In this document: positions 1-10,368 of the stretch, piece after piece
Layout of the letters: every line of letters begins with the position of its first letter
Numbering within the stretch: the first letter of the stretch is position 1
Assembly (NCBI GenBank): GCA_029817715.1
Contig: JARUPY010000373.1
Location: 861,001-925,000 of the forward strand
DNA length: 64,000 bases
DNA from: Melastoma dodecandrum
Taxonomy: Eukaryota; Streptophyta; Magnoliopsida; Myrtales; Melastomataceae
Reading direction: 5' to 3'
The notes under the pieces: model-generated
What the model saw: the letters and a program-made list of their open reading frames with translations, nothing else
Told to the model about the DNA's origin: nothing
The model's database searches: none
Translations under genes and position numbers: made by a program

Positions 1-844
1 CTGCGGGCCCTGCCGCGCCACGCGCACCCGCATCGTCTCGATGTGGCGGGCGCCGTCCTGCTCGTGGCCGCCGTCTCGGCGCTGATCCTGGCGGTCTCCT
101 GGGCCGGCAAAGCGATTCGGATGGGACGCGCCGGCGACCTTCGGCCTGCTGGCGTTGGCCGGTTGCTCGCCGCCGCCTTCGTGGCGCGGATGCGCCGGGC
201 GCCGGAGCCGCTGATCCCGCTCGAGATACTCGCGGACAAGGTCGTGCGGCCCTGCCTCGCGGCCGCGGGCATCGGCGTCGGCCTGATGGTCGGCCTCGCC
301 ATCTACGTCCCCGTCTATCTCGAGCGTGTGCGCGGCCTGACGGCCAGCCGGACCGGCCTCGTCCTGCTGCCGTTCATGGCGGGCTCCACGTTAGGGGCAC
401 TCGCCGCCGGGCGTGTGATGGAGCGGGGCTCGCGCTACAAGCGCGTACCGCTGGCGGCGGACGCCGATCGCCGCGCTCGCCGCGGGCGGCCTCGCGGCCG
501 GCGCCGACACGCTGCCGGTCTGGGCCGTCGCCGCGATCCTGGCGATCCTGTCAACCGCGCTCGGCCACCCTGCTGCCGATCGCCACGGTGGCGATCCAGA
601 ACGCGGTGGCCTTGCGTCATCTCGGCACGGCGACCGCGACCTCGAACATCGCCCGCCAGCTCGGCGCCTCGGTGACGGTGGCGATCTTCGGCGCGCTGGT
701 TTTTCGGTCATCCGACCGGCGAGGCGGCATCGGCGCCGTTCCAGGCCATGTTCGCGGTAGTCGCGGCCGGCGCGAGTTGTGGCCTTTATGGTCATGCTCG
801 CCATGGAAGAGCGCCCGCTCGCTGAGTCGGGCGAGGTGTCTTAG
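1..844 (+). CDS. MFS multidrug exporter (DHA2/EmrB-like), 3' fragment
   Basis: The window opens inside a major facilitator gene; the N-terminal half lies outside. Visible are several hydrophobic helices, a PLIPLEIL segment and the TGLVLLP...[11 protein letters not shown] stretch that is typical of the second half of 14-helix DHA2 drug:H+ antiporters of the inner membrane. The frame slips near 455 and again near 560 and 700; following the frames, the coding signal continues through a [11 protein letters not shown] motif to a short hydrophilic tail and a TAG at 842-844. The slips are single-base changes like those in the neighbouring ribosomal gene, so I treat this as a partial CDS with sequence errors rather than decay. 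The substrate cannot be told. It is separated by a 175-base leader from rpsB. Confidence 0.6.
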
Positions 845-1019
845 CCGCGAAAGCTTCGACTTTCGCACAGCCGAACCGCTTGCCGTCTCGCGTCGGTCCC
901 TTTATAGCACCGGCCATCCCACACGCGGATCGCGCGCGACCTGCTTCAAGGTTCGCATCCGGTGGGGCCGCAAGGCCCCTGACCGATCCGCGGCGGCCTA
1001 ACCGGAGAATACTAGTCCT

Positions 1020-2085
1020 ATGGCACTGCCTGATTTCACCATGCGTGGGCTCCTCGAGTCCGGCGCCCATTTCGGCCACCGCCAGCAGCGCTGGAACCCG
1101 AAGATGGCGCCGTACATCTTCGGCGTGCGCAACCAGGTCCACATCATCGACCTCGCGCAGACGGTTGCCGCTGCTGCACCAGGCGCTGAAGGCCGTCTCG
1201 GACACGGTGGCTCGCGGCGGTCGCGTGCTGTTCGTCGGCACCAAGCGCCAGGCGCAGGACCAGATCGCGGATGCCGCCAAGCGGTCGGCACAATATTACA
1301 TCAACTCGCGCTGGCTCGGCGGCATGCTGACCAACTGGAAGACCATCACCGGCTCGATCAAGCGCCTGCGCCAGATCGACGACCAGCTCGACACCGTTAC
1401 TTCCCGGCTCACCAAGAAGGAGCGCCTGATGATGAGCCGCGAGCAGGAGAAGCTCGAGCGCGCGCTGGGCGGCATCAAGGAGATGGGCGGCCTGCCGGAC
1501 CTGGATGTTCGTGATCGACGCCAACAAGGAAGAGCTGGCGATCAAGGAAGCGAACCGCCTGTCGATCCCGGTCGCGGCGATCCTCGACACGAACTCCGAC
1601 CCCGACGGCATCACCTTCCCGATCCCGGGCAACGACGACGCGGGCCGGGCGATCGCGCTCTATTGCGACCCTCGTCGCGCGCGCGGCGCTCGACGGCATC
1701 CAGCGCAGCCAGGGCCAGTTCCGGCTACGACGCCGGCGAGGCGGAAGCGCCGGTGGCCGAGACCCTGCCGGGCCGCGTGCTGGAAGCGCAGGACGAAGCG
1801 GCGGCGGCTGGCCCCGAGGTGGCGCCCGTCGAGACCAACGAGGCGCCGGTCGACTCCTTCGAAATCCTCGCGGCGCCGCGTGGCGCTCCAGACGATTTCG
1901 CCAAGATCCAGGGCGTCGGCCCGCAGATCGTGAAGAAGCTGAACGACGGCGGCATCTTCCATTTCTGGCAGATCGCGGCGATGACGCCCGAGGACGCCAA
2001 GAAGGTCGATACCGAGCTCAAGCTCGGTGGCCGGATCGAACGCGACGGCTGGATCGATCAGGCTCGCGGCCTGCTGGCGGCGTAG
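1020..2085 (+). CDS. rpsB: 30S ribosomal protein S2 with C-terminal extension (frameshifted)
   Basis: Starts at the ATG at 1020 ([19 protein letters not shown]) behind a GGAGA ribosome site. The S2 core is clear: [36 protein letters not shown] and the [16 protein letters not shown] segment. Four single-base insertions break it, near 1164, 1503, 1669 and 1717; each lengthens a one- or two-base run. After the core comes an acidic linker and a helix-hairpin-helix domain ([18 protein letters not shown]) ending at 2085, an extension I know from S2 of Hyphomicrobiales. S2 is needed to complete the 30S subunit, so the breaks must be sequence errors. The order rpsB-tsf is the usual one. The 845-1019 gap is its leader and promoter; I see no other gene there. 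Confidence 0.95.
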
Positions 2086-2097
2086 CTTCGGCGCTTC

Positions 2098-2243
2098 CTT
2101 CTCCCGCCTGCGGGAGAAGGTGGCCCCGCGAAGCGGGGTCGGATGAGGGGTGTTGCCGCCTCTCCTTCGACGCCGGGTGCAAGCGGAGAGTCCCCTCTTC
2201 CGACCCGACTTCGTCGGGCCACCTTCTCCCGCGAGCGGGAGAA
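2098..2243. repeat. Family A palindromic repeat, two inverted arms
   Basis: Two arms of about 52 bases face each other. Each arm contains a hairpin (CTTCTCCCGC / GCGGGAGAAGG), then GGTGGCC, a second small hairpin around a CCCCG...CGGGG or CCCGAC...GTCGGG core, and ends in GGATGAGGGG or its variant. The whole unit recurs at 6992-7141 and 60524-60660, and as a single arm near 63905-63960. It fills the rpsB-tsf gap and would be transcribed with the operon. Confidence 0.85.
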
Positions 2244-2268
2244 CCGCGACTGACAAGGACCCGGTGCG

Positions 2269-3185
2269 ATGGCGAACATTTCCGCAGCGATGGTGAAGGA
2301 GCTTCGCGAGAAGACCGGCGCCGGCATGATGGACTGCAAGGCGGCGCTGACCGAGACCCAGGGCGACATCGAAGCTGGGGTCGACTGGCTGCGCAAAAAG
2401 GGCCTCTCCAAGGCCGCCAAGAAGGGCGACAGGGTTGCCGCCGAGGGGCTGATCGGCGTGGCGCTGGGCGCCACCGAGGCGGGTTGGCCGTCGAGGTGAA
2501 TTCGGAAACCGACTTCGTCGCGCGTAACGAGGCGTTCCAGGCGCTGGTGCGCAACGTCGCGGACGTCGCGCTGAAGGCCAAGAGCGGCGACGTCGAGGCG
2601 ATCAAGCAGGCGGCCTATCCGGCCGCCGGCACGGTCGAGGCGGCGATCACCAACGCCATCGCCACGATCGGCGAAAACATGAACCTGCGCCGCGCGGCGC
2701 GCGTCTCGGTGACGAACGGTGTGATCGGCTCCTACGTGCATGGCCAGGCGGCCGAGGGGCTCGGCCGGATCGGCGTGCTCGTCGCGCTCGAGTCGGACAA
2801 GGACGCGGCAGGGCTCGAGACGCTCGGGCGCAAGATCGCCCAGCATATCGCGGCCGCGAGCCCGATCGCGCTCGATTCATCGGCCATCGATCCCGAGGTA
2901 ATCGCCCGTGAAAAGGCGGTGCTCGCCGAGAAGAACGGCGCCGGCAAGCCGGCCCACGTCGTCGAGAAGATCGTCGAGGGCGGCTTGAAGACCTTCTTCA
3001 AGGACAATTGCCTGATCGACCAGCTCTCGATCCACGAGGACCACCAGAAGAAGACGATTGGCCAGATCGCCAAGGAAGCCGGCGCCGAGATCAAGGGCTA
3101 CGTGCGCTACGGGCTCGGCGAGGGAATCGAGAAGGCCGAAGGGCCGGACTTCGCCAGCGAGGTCGCGGCGATCTCGAAGGGCTAG
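2269..3185 (+). CDS. tsf: Translation elongation factor Ts (one frameshift)
   Basis: EF-Ts, the guanine nucleotide exchange factor of EF-Tu. The N-terminal UBA-like domain ([19 protein letters not shown]) and the core motif [13 protein letters not shown] are both intact but lie in different frames; the slip is near 2483, where one base appears to be missing or two added. The rest reads through without interruption to the stop at 3183-3185, giving about 305 residues, the normal length. It follows rpsB with a family A repeat between them. An essential gene, so the slip is probably a sequence error. Confidence 0.95.
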
Positions 3186-3187
3186 TG

Positions 3188-3297
3188 CTCGTCATCCCGG
3201 ACGAGCGAAGCGACGATCCGGGATCGGTGTGCTTCGATGTCGAGCGATAACGCTCACCGGTTCCGGGTTCGGCTCCGCCGCCCCGGAATGACGGCGG
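3188..3297. repeat. Family C intergenic palindromic repeat
   Basis: A long imperfect palindrome directly after the tsf stop. It contains ATCCCGGACGAGCGAAGCG and its returning arm GATCCGGGAT, then an ACGCTCACCGG part and a terminal CCCCGGAATGACG, so the outer ends are complementary (TCATCCCGG / CCGGAATGA). This kind of element is widespread between genes in Hyphomicrobiales. It may serve as a transcript end for rpsB-tsf. I see only this copy in the window. Confidence 0.7.
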
Positions 3298-3301
3298 CCC
3301 A

Positions 3302-4117
3302 ATGATCGCTACCTCTGCCGGCACCCTCGTGCTCCTCTTCGTCGTCGCGCTTCTCTCCGGTGCGCTCGACGCGATCGCCGGTGGCGGCGCACTGCTCACC
3401 ATCCCAGTCTTGCTGCTCACCGGGCTGCATCCCGTCGTCGCCATCGCCACGAGCAAGGCACAGTCGAGCTTCGGCAACGCCTCGGCCGCCTTGTTTTTCG
3501 CACGTCGCGGCTTCTACGGCTGGCGACGCGGCCCGGCCATCGCCGTCGTCGCGGCGGCTTTCGGGGCGCTCGGCGCGATCTGCATAACCTATGTCCCGCG
3601 CAGCGTGCTCGTCGCGGCCATGCCGGTCGTCCTCATCGGCGTCGCTCTATATTTTGCTTTCGGCCATCGGGTGCGCGAGGGGGAGCGCCACGAGCGCCTC
3701 TCGTTCCCGTTGTTCGTCGCCTTGGCGATCCCGCCGCTCGGCTTCTACGACGGCTTCTTCGGTCCCGGCACGGGCATGTTCATGATGATCGCTTTCGTGG
3801 CGCTCAACGGCCGGCATATCGTCGAGGCCAACGCCCTGACCAAGCTTTCGAATACGTCGAGCAACGTCGGCGCCTTCGCGAGCTTCCTGGCAACCGGCAA
3901 TATCGAATGGCGAATCGCCCTGGTGATGATCGTCGGCGCCGTCACGGGCGGCCAGATCGGCTCGCACCTCGCGCTGCGCCACGGTGCGCGCATCATCCGC
4001 CCGGTGGTCGTGGCCTTCTCGTGCGCGCTGGCCGTCAAGCTCCTGTCCGATCCGGCGAACCCGCTGCGGCAGGCCCTAGGCACCTTCATTCAGCATCTCG
4101 TGCCGGCTCATTCTTAG
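3302..4117 (+). CDS. TSUP family (TauE/SafE) membrane permease
   Basis: A 271-residue integral membrane protein with about eight hydrophobic segments in two repeats. The signature of the TSUP family is visible: DAIAGGGALLTIPVLLLTG in the first half and YDGFFGPGTGMFM with LTKLSNTSSN in the second. Members export sulfite, sulfoacetate or other organic anions across the inner membrane; the substrate here is unknown. It most resembles the YfcA branch. The family C repeat ends only a few bases before the ATG and leaves no recognisable Shine-Dalgarno sequence, so translation may begin weakly or at another site. It is followed by a separate TPR gene. Confidence 0.85.
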   Translation: MIATSAGTLVLLFVVALLSGALDAIAGGGALLTIPVLLLTGLHPVVAIATSKAQSSFGNASAALFFARRGFYGWRRGPAIAVVAAAFGALGAICITYVPRSVLVAAMPVVLIGVALYFAFGHRVREGERHERLSFPLFVALAIPPLGFYDGFFGPGTGMFMMIAFVALNGRHIVEANALTKLSNTSSNVGAFASFLATGNIEWRIALVMIVGAVTGGQIGSHLALRHGARIIRPVVVAFSCALAVKLLSDPANPLRQALGTFIQHLVPAHS

Positions 4118-4246
4118 CGCGGTCCTATGCAACGACGGCCGCGTCCCGCTCTGCTTGCTCCGCCAACGCAAAACGGCCATGGTCCGCGCAAATAAGGGAG
4201 ACTCCCCGAAAGTCTCGAAATCTCAGCCCGAGGATGCGGTGCCGCC

Positions 4247-6079
4247 ATGCTGTTGAAGCGCTTCTCGACGAGGCATGCGCAAGCGATTCTCCGGGCTCCG
4301 ATTCGCCATGCGCGCAGGCTCGCCGTTGCCAGCCTCTCGCTGGTGCTCGCCGGCACGCTCGCCGCGCCGCCGGCCTCGGCGGCGCGCGAGAGCCTCAACC
4401 TTTCCTCGCCCTTCGAGGTCTCCGACAGCCCGGCCGGCAATTATCTTGCCGCGCTCATCGCCGGCGCCGACCATGATACGACGGCTGCCGCGACCTTCTT
4501 CCGCGAGGCGCTGCGCTTCGATCCGCGCAATCCCCAGTTGATCGAGCGCGCCTTCGTCGCCGCGTTGGCGAACGGCAACATGCTCGATGCCTTCACGCTC
4601 GCCGACCGGCTCGTCGCGCGCGATCCGTCGAACGGCCTCGCCCATCTCGCGCTCGGCATCAAGGCCCTGAAGACCACGCAGTACGGCCAGGCGCGTGCGC
4701 AGTTCGCCCGCGGCGGCGCCGGCCAGGCGCGCGACATCGTCGCGACCCTGCTCACTGCCTGGAGCTGGGCCGGCAGCGGTGACGAGAAGCGGGCGCTCGA
4801 GGTCTGCGACCGCCTCCGCGACGACAATTTCGCCGTGTTCCGCGATTTCCACGCCGGTCTCATCGCCGACATGATGGGCGACCAGGCGGAGGCCGGGCGA
4901 CGGCTCGCCGCCTCCTATGCGACCGACAAGCAGACCTTGCGCCTGGTCGACGCCTACGGCCGCTACCTGTCGCGGCACGGCGACCGCGCGGCGGCGTTGA
5001 AGGTCTATCAGGACTTCGACGCGCTGCTGCCCAGCCATCCGGTGATCATGGCGGCGATCGCCGATCTGAAGGCCGGCAAGACGCTCGAACCTCTGGTCAA
5101 ATCGGCGGATCAAGGCGCGGCCGAGGTGCTCTATGGGCTCGGCGCGGCCGGCAATCGGCAGGGCGACGAAGTGGCCGCCATGGTCTATCTGCGCCTGTCG
5201 CTCCACCTCTGGCCGCGCAATGGGCTTACCCTCATCACCCTCGCCGACCTCTACGACCGGCTGAAGCAGAACGAGGAGGGAATCGCCCTCTACGAGATGG
5301 TGCCCGAGCAGAGCCCGCTGCGCACCACCGCCGACCTGCAGATCGCCCAGCTCCTGTCCAATCTCGGCCGGGCGAAGGAGAGCCAGAAATATCTGACGCA
5401 GATCGTCGCCGATCACCCGGACGACGAGGATGCGCTGATGGCCCTCGGCAACGCCCAGCGCGACGATAAGAAGTTCGCGGAGGCCGCGGCGACCTATTCG
5501 CGAGCGATCGCCGCCTCGAAGAAGCCGGAGAAGGTCGACTGGCCGCTCTATTACTTCCGCGGCATCTCCTATGAGCGCTCGAAGGAGTGGGACAAGGCGG
5601 TGGCCGACTTCAACAAGGCCCTCGAGCTTTATCCCGACCAGCCGCTCGTCCTCAATTACCTCGGTTACAGCTGGGTCGATCGAGGCGACAATCTCGATGA
5701 TGCCTTCAAGATGCTGCACAAGGCCGTCGAGCTCAGGCCAAGCGACGGCTACATCGTCGATAGTTTGGGATGGGCCTATTACAAGCTCGGCAAATACGAC
5801 GAGGCGGTGAAGGAGCTCGAACGGGCGATCGACCTGAAGCCCGGCGATCCCACCATCAACGACCATCTCGGCGATGCCTATTGGCGCGTCGGCCGCAAGC
5901 TCGAGGCGCATTTCCAATGGAACCACGCGCGCGATCTCGGGCCCGAGCCCGACGACAAGAAGAAGATCTTGGACAAGATCGCCCACGGCCTGCCGGCCGA
6001 TCCCACGCCGGAGGCGGCCGACGCCAAGGATCACGCCGCTCCGCCTGTGAGCCCCGAGCCGAAGAAGGGCGGCGGCTGA
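4247..6079 (+). CDS. Exported tetratricopeptide-repeat protein
   Basis: A 610-residue protein beginning with a long positively charged region and a Sec signal peptide (hydrophobic core [12 protein letters not shown], cleavage after PASA). The rest is almost wholly alpha-helical TPR repeats, with clear consensus units such as [19 protein letters not shown] and [18 protein letters not shown] near residues 470-540. The C-terminus is proline-, lysine- and glycine-rich. TPR proteins of this size are usually periplasmic scaffolds. A gene like this sits directly before ispE in many Hyphomicrobiales; the gap here is 19 bases, so the two are probably co-transcribed. No catalytic domain is seen. Confidence 0.85.
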   Translation: MLLKRFSTRHAQAILRAPIRHARRLAVASLSLVLAGTLAAPPASAARESLNLSSPFEVSDSPAGNYLAALIAGADHDTTAAATFFREALRFDPRNPQLIERAFVAALANGNMLDAFTLADRLVARDPSNGLAHLALGIKALKTTQYGQARAQFARGGAGQARDIVATLLTAWSWAGSGDEKRALEVCDRLRDDNFAVFRDFHAGLIADMMGDQAEAGRRLAASYATDKQTLRLVDAYGRYLSRHGDRAAALKVYQDFDALLPSHPVIMAAIADLKAGKTLEPLVKSADQGAAEVLYGLGAAGNRQGDEVAAMVYLRLSLHLWPRNGLTLITLADLYDRLKQNEEGIALYEMVPEQSPLRTTADLQIAQLLSNLGRAKESQKYLTQIVADHPDDEDALMALGNAQRDDKKFAEAAATYSRAIAASKKPEKVDWPLYYFRGISYERSKEWDKAVADFNKALELYPDQPLVLNYLGYSWVDRGDNLDDAFKMLHKAVELRPSDGYIVDSLGWAYYKLGKYDEAVKELERAIDLKPGDPTINDHLGDAYWRVGRKLEAHFQWNHARDLGPEPDDKKKILDKIAHGLPADPTPEAADAKDHAAPPVSPEPKKGGG

Positions 6080-6098
6080 CGCCCGCAGCCTGCTTTCG

Positions 6099-6984
6099 AT
6101 GTCGTACGCTGCCGCGCCGCTGATCGAGCGCGCCCCCGCCAAGATCAACCTGACCCTGCACATCGTCGCGCGCCGCGACGACGGCTTTCACGCGCTCGAG
6201 AGCCTGGTCGTCTTCACCCGCAGCGGCGACACGCTCGCGCTGGCGCCGGGCCCGGATCTCTCGCTCGATGTAGGCGGCCCGACGGCGACGGACGCAGGCG
6301 CGCTCGACGAAAATCTGGTGCTGCGCGCCGCTTGTGCCCTGGCACAGCGCGTAGACGGCCTGAAGGTCGGCGCCTTCCATCTCGTCAAGCGGCTGCCTGT
6401 CGCGGCTGGCATCGGCGGCGGCTCGTCGGACGCCGCCGCCGCTTTGCGGCTCCTCGCCCGGCTCAACAGTTTGCCGCTCGACGATCCACGGCTGCTCGGG
6501 GCCGCCGCCGAGACCGGCGCCGACATCCCGGTCTGCCTCGCGGCGCGCGCGCGCATGATGAGCGGCGTCGGCGAGGTGCTCGGGCCGCCGCTCGCCCTGC
6601 CGCCGCTGCCTGCGCTGATCGTCAATCCGGGCGTGCCGCTGGAAACCAGGTCCGTGTTCAGACGGATGGACTTGCCGGTGGGCTGGCGCAAACAGCGCCA
6701 GCGCGCATCCGGCGATCGGCGACGGGCAGACGCCCGACGCAGTCTTCACGGCGCTGAAGCGCGGTCGCAACGATATGGAGGACGCCGCCTGCGTGCTGGC
6801 GCCGGTCGTTTCCGACGTGCTCGCCGTTCTCGGCGCTGCGCGCGGCTGCCGCGTGGCGCGCATGTCGGGCTCGGGCGCGACATGCTTCGGGCTTTTCACG
6901 GACTGCCGGACAGCGGCCAAGGCGAAGAAGGCGATCGCGCGGGTTCATCCGGATTGGTGGGCTAGGACTGCGATGCTGGGGTAG
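6099..6984 (+). CDS. ispE: 4-(cytidine 5'-diphospho)-2-C-methyl-D-erythritol kinase (frameshifted)
   Basis: GHMP kinase of the MEP isoprenoid pathway, phosphorylating CDP-ME with ATP. The N-terminal [11 protein letters not shown] motif, the ATP-binding [19 protein letters not shown] loop and the C-terminal [12 protein letters not shown] motif are all present. A one-base insertion near 6690 shifts the last third into another frame; the stop is at 6982-6984. Total length, about 294 residues, is normal. It ends just before a family A repeat and converges with the Calvin-cycle operon. Essential in bacteria using the MEP pathway, so the break is likely an error. Confidence 0.93.
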
Positions 6985-6991
6985 TGCGACT

Positions 6992-7141
6992 CCTTCGCCC
7001 GCTTGCGGGAGAAGGTGGCCCGACGAAGTCGGGTCGGATGAGGGATCGTACAGCTTCAGCGATGGAGATGAGAGAGGCGGCATCGCCCCTCATCCGACCC
7101 CGTTGCGCGGGGCCGCCTTCTTCCGCGGGCGGGAGAAGGGG
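6992..7141. repeat. Family A palindromic repeat, two inverted arms
   Basis: The same two-arm element as at 2098-2243: CCCGCTTGCGGGAGAAGG at the left and its counterpart ending CGGGCGGGAGAAGGGG at the right, around a roughly 45-base spacer. It fills the space between the converging ispE and cbbA genes, a place where a bidirectional terminator would be expected. Confidence 0.8.
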
Positions 7142-7162
7142 AGGCCGAGCCCCCCGCTGCCT

Positions 7163-8227
7163 TCAGTGCACCACTTGGCTCAGCTCGCCTTTGGTATAGC
7201 GCTGCTCCATCGCGTCGAGCGCGATCGGCTTGATCTTTGAAGCCCAGCCGGCACAGCCGAAGGCCTCGAATCTCGCGCGGCACAGCTCGCGTACCGCGGC
7301 GGTCGCTGCGGTGAGAAATTTTCGCGGATCGAACTCCTCCGGCTTCTCGGCCATCAGCTTGCGCATCGCGCCGGTCGAGGCGAGGCGCACGTCGGTGTCG
7401 ATATTGATCTTGCGCACGCCGTGCTTGATGGCTTCCTGGATCTCCTCGACGGGCACGCCGTAGGTCTCCTTCATCGCGCCGCCGAACTGGCGGATGATGG
7501 CCAGCAGCTCCTGCGGTACCGAAGACGAACCGTGCATCACCAGGTGGGTGTTGGGAATGCGCGCGTGGATTTCCTTGATGCGGTCGATGGCCAGGATGTC
7601 GCCCGTGGGCTTGCGCGAGAACTTGTAGGCGCCGTGGCTGGTGCCGATGGCGATGGCCAGCGCGTCGATGCCGGTTTGGCGCACGAAGTCGGCGGCCTGC
7701 TCGGGGTCGGTCAGCAGCTGGTCGTGCGAGAGCTGCCCCTCCGCGCCGGACCCGTCCTCCTCGCCGGCCTCGCCCGTCTCGAGCGAGCCGAGCACGCCGA
7801 GCTCGCCCTCGACCGAGACGCCGACCGCATGGGCGATCTCGACGACCTTGCGCGTTACGTCCACGTTGTAGTCGTAGGACGCGGGCGTCTTCATGTCTTC
7901 CTTCAACGAGCCGTCCATCATCACGCTGGTGAAACCCGAGCGGATGGAGCGCTGGCACACGTCCGGGCTGGCGCCGTGGTCCTGGTGCATCACGATCGGG
8001 ATGCCGGGCCAGGTCTCGACGGCCGCCAGCACGAGATGGCGCAGGAAATGCTCGCCGGCGTATTTGCGCGCGCCGGCCGAGGCCTGCAGGATCACCGGGC
8101 TGTCGCAATCGGCCGCCGCCTGCATGATCGCGTGGACCTGCTCCAGGTTGTTGACGTTGAAGGCCGGGATGCCGTAGCCGTTCTCGGCGGCGTGGTCCAG
8201 CAACTGGCGCATGGAGACGAGTGCCAT
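7163..8227 (-). CDS. cbbA: Class II fructose-1,6-bisphosphate aldolase, Calvin-cycle type
   Basis: A 354-residue Zn-dependent aldolase of the CbbA subtype, which condenses dihydroxyacetone phosphate with glyceraldehyde 3-phosphate or erythrose 4-phosphate. Visible are the metal-binding HQDHGASPD motif near residue 85, the [12 protein letters not shown] segment, the HGSSSVP phosphate-binding motif and the [12 protein letters not shown] motif near residue 280. An AAGGA site lies about 12 bases before the ATG. It is the last gene of the leftward cbb operon, 26 bases after the phosphoribulokinase gene, and is intact. Confidence 0.95.
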   Translation of the reverse strand: MALVSMRQLLDHAAENGYGIPAFNVNNLEQVHAIMQAAADCDSPVILQASAGARKYAGEHFLRHLVLAAVETWPGIPIVMHQDHGASPDVCQRSIRSGFTSVMMDGSLKEDMKTPASYDYNVDVTRKVVEIAHAVGVSVEGELGVLGSLETGEAGEEDGSGAEGQLSHDQLLTDPEQAADFVRQTGIDALAIAIGTSHGAYKFSRKPTGDILAIDRIKEIHARIPNTHLVMHGSSSVPQELLAIIRQFGGAMKETYGVPVEEIQEAIKHGVRKINIDTDVRLASTGAMRKLMAEKPEEFDPRKFLTAATAAVRELCRARFEAFGCAGWASKIKPIALDAMEQRYTKGELSQVVH

Positions 8228-8253
8228 CTTCGATATCCTTTTTTGTCAAACTA

Positions 8254-9131
8254 TTAGAGCGAGCGCTTCTTGCGATCCATCAGCTGCATGATCATCGGCG
8301 TGAAGATGAGCTGCATGGCGAGCGGCATCTTCGAGCCGGGGCAGACGATCGTGTTGGCGCGCGACATGAAGCTGTCGGCGAGCATCGAGAGAAGATAGGG
8401 CATGTCGATGCCGCGAGGATCGCGGAACCGGATGATGAGCATGCTTTCGTCGGCCGTCGGCACGTCGCGGGCAGTGAAGGGATTCGACGTGTCCACCGTC
8501 GGGATGCGTTGGAAGTTCACGTGCGTCTGCGAGAACTGCGGGCAGATGTAGTGCACGTAGTCGGGCATGCGACGCAAGATCGTGTCGGCCACGGCCTCCT
8601 TCGAGTAGCCGCGGGCCTTGGTGTCGCGGTGGATCTTCTGGATCCACTCCAGGTTGATGATCGGCACGACACCGATCAGCAGGTCGCAGTGCTGCGCCAC
8701 GTTGATCTCGCCGTGTACGACACCGCCGTGGAGCCCCTCGTAGAAGAGCAGATCCGTGCCTTGCTCGATGTCGGTCCAAGGCGTGAACGTGCCGGGGTCC
8801 TGCTTGTAGGGCGCGGCCTCCTCCTCGTTGTGCAGGTACTTGCGCACCTTGCCCTTTCCGCTCCCGCCGTAGGTCTTGAAGAGCGTCTCCAGCTCCTCGA
8901 ACAGGTTGGCTTCCGGGCCGAAATGGCTGACGTGGCTGTTGCCCGCGCTCGTTCGCTTCCTTGACGAGCTCGCGCATTTCCAAGCGATCGTAGCGGTGAA
9001 AGGAATCGCCCTCGACGATCGCGGCCCTTGACCTTCTCGCGGCGGAAGATCTGCTCGAACGTGTTGGTCACCGTCGTGGTCCCGGCACCGGACGAGCCGG
9101 TGATCGCGATGATCGGGTATTTCTTCGACAT
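8254..9131 (-). CDS. cbbP: Phosphoribulokinase (two frameshifts)
   Basis: Phosphorylates ribulose 5-phosphate to ribulose 1,5-bisphosphate, the committed step that feeds RuBisCO. The P-loop ITGSSGAGTTTV is near residue 10, followed by the canonical RLEMRELVKEA region, EGLHGGVV (with the catalytic acidic residue upstream) and IPTVDTSNPF. Two single-base slips, near 9025 and 8945, put residues about 37-60 in other frames; the remaining 230 residues are uninterrupted. The complete protein would have about 290 residues, the normal size of the proteobacterial octameric enzyme. It lies between FBPase and aldolase in the cbb operon. Confidence 0.95.
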
Positions 9132-9170
9132 GGTCGGTCTCTTGGTCGGAATCTCTTGGGGCTTGTCTCG

Positions 9171-9864
9171 TCAGGCCGTTCGGAACAGGGAGCGCACCTG
9201 GAACAGGGGCGTGTCGAACTTGGGCTCGCGCTCGAAATTCTCGTCGGCGTGGTAGGCGACGAGACGCTCGACCTCCTCGCGGGACCCGAGGATGACCGGT
9301 ACGCGCTGATGGATGTCCTTGCCCACGACGTCGAGGAGGCGCGTGCGGCCGGTGGAGGCCGCGCCGCCCGCCTGCTCTACGATGAAGGCCATCGGGCTCG
9401 CCTCGTAGAGGAGATGGAAGCGGCCGCCGTCGGGCTCGCGATTGTCGCGCGGGTACATGAAGAGCCCGCCGCGAATGAGAATCCGGTGGACCTCCGCGAC
9501 CATCGAGGCGATCCAGCGCATATGAAAGTCGGACCCGCGCGGCCCCGCCTCGCCCGCCAGCGCTTCCTCGACGTAGCGACGCACGGCGGGCTCGTAGTAG
9601 CGCTCGTTTGAGATGTTGATCGCGTACTCGCGCGTCGACGGCGGGATCGTCATCGCCGGATGCGAGAGCGTGAAGGCGCCGATCGAATGGTCGAGCGTGA
9701 AGCCGTGCACGCCGGCGCCGAGCGTCAGCACCAGCATGGCGACGGGGCCATAGATCGCGTAGCCCGCGGCGACCTGCTCGGTGCCCGGCTGCAGAAAATG
9801 CTCGGGCTCCGGCGTCTCGACGCCGTCGGGGCAGCGCAGCACCGAGAAGATGGTGCCGACCGAG

Positions 9865-9902
<38 letters not shown>

Positions 9903-10253
9903 GAAGGTGAGGAGGTATCGTCCGCGTGGGTACTTCGAGGGAATGAGGTAAGGCTTGTCCATCTCCTCGGAGACGATGCCGGCGAGCTGGCCGCCCCATT
10001 CGCAGGTCGAGACCATGATCTTGTTGGCGCTGAGGTCGATGTCGCGCATCCGCGCGCCCGTCTCCGACTTGTCGGGGACGACCGCATTCGAATTGCCGCC
10101 GGGGTCGAGCGTGCCGCGCGACACCGCAACCGCGATCAGCTTGCACGCCGTTTGGATGTCGTTCAGCAGCGATGTCAGGTCCGGCTCCGGCGCCCCGGTC
10201 CGCCGCTGGTCCTCGATGATGAACTTCGACAACGTCGTACGGTGATACAACAT
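9171..10253 (-). CDS. cbbF: Class I fructose-1,6-bisphosphatase (possibly also SBPase)
   Basis: A 360-residue class I FBPase. I chose the ATG at 10253 (MLYHRTTLSKF) because it matches the family N-terminus; the open frame runs 60 residues further upstream without similarity. The metal site FDPLDGSSNIDVNVSVGTI near residue 120 and the substrate-binding RYVGSMVAD-like region (here MRWIASMVAEVHR) are present. In autotrophs such enzymes hydrolyse fructose 1,6-bisphosphate and often sedoheptulose 1,7-bisphosphate. The gene is intact, 115 bases beyond the end of cbbX and 39 bases before cbbP. Confidence 0.95.
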
Positions 10254-10368
10254 CGCGCTCAGCCTCCCAGGATCCCGAAATCGCTCGCGTTTCGGGTCTC
10301 GCCCGGTCTCATTACCACAAAACGGCCGAGCTTCGGCAAGACCGCGCGCTCGACGCCTCCGTACATGG

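Noticed and set aside
1020..3185. Programmed frameshifting in rpsB and tsf
   Set aside because: No slippery heptamer or downstream structure is needed to explain four shifts in one ribosomal gene, and the same one-base pattern recurs in unrelated genes. Sequence error is simpler.
4223..6163. A 646-codon leftward open frame opposite the TPR gene
   Set aside because: It mirrors the real gene in a complementary frame, as often happens at high GC. It has no domain and the TPR repeats on the other strand are unmistakable.
8221..8964. Rightward open frame of 247 codons opposite phosphoribulokinase
   Set aside because: His/Arg/Val-rich shadow frame; the leftward strand encodes the enzyme.
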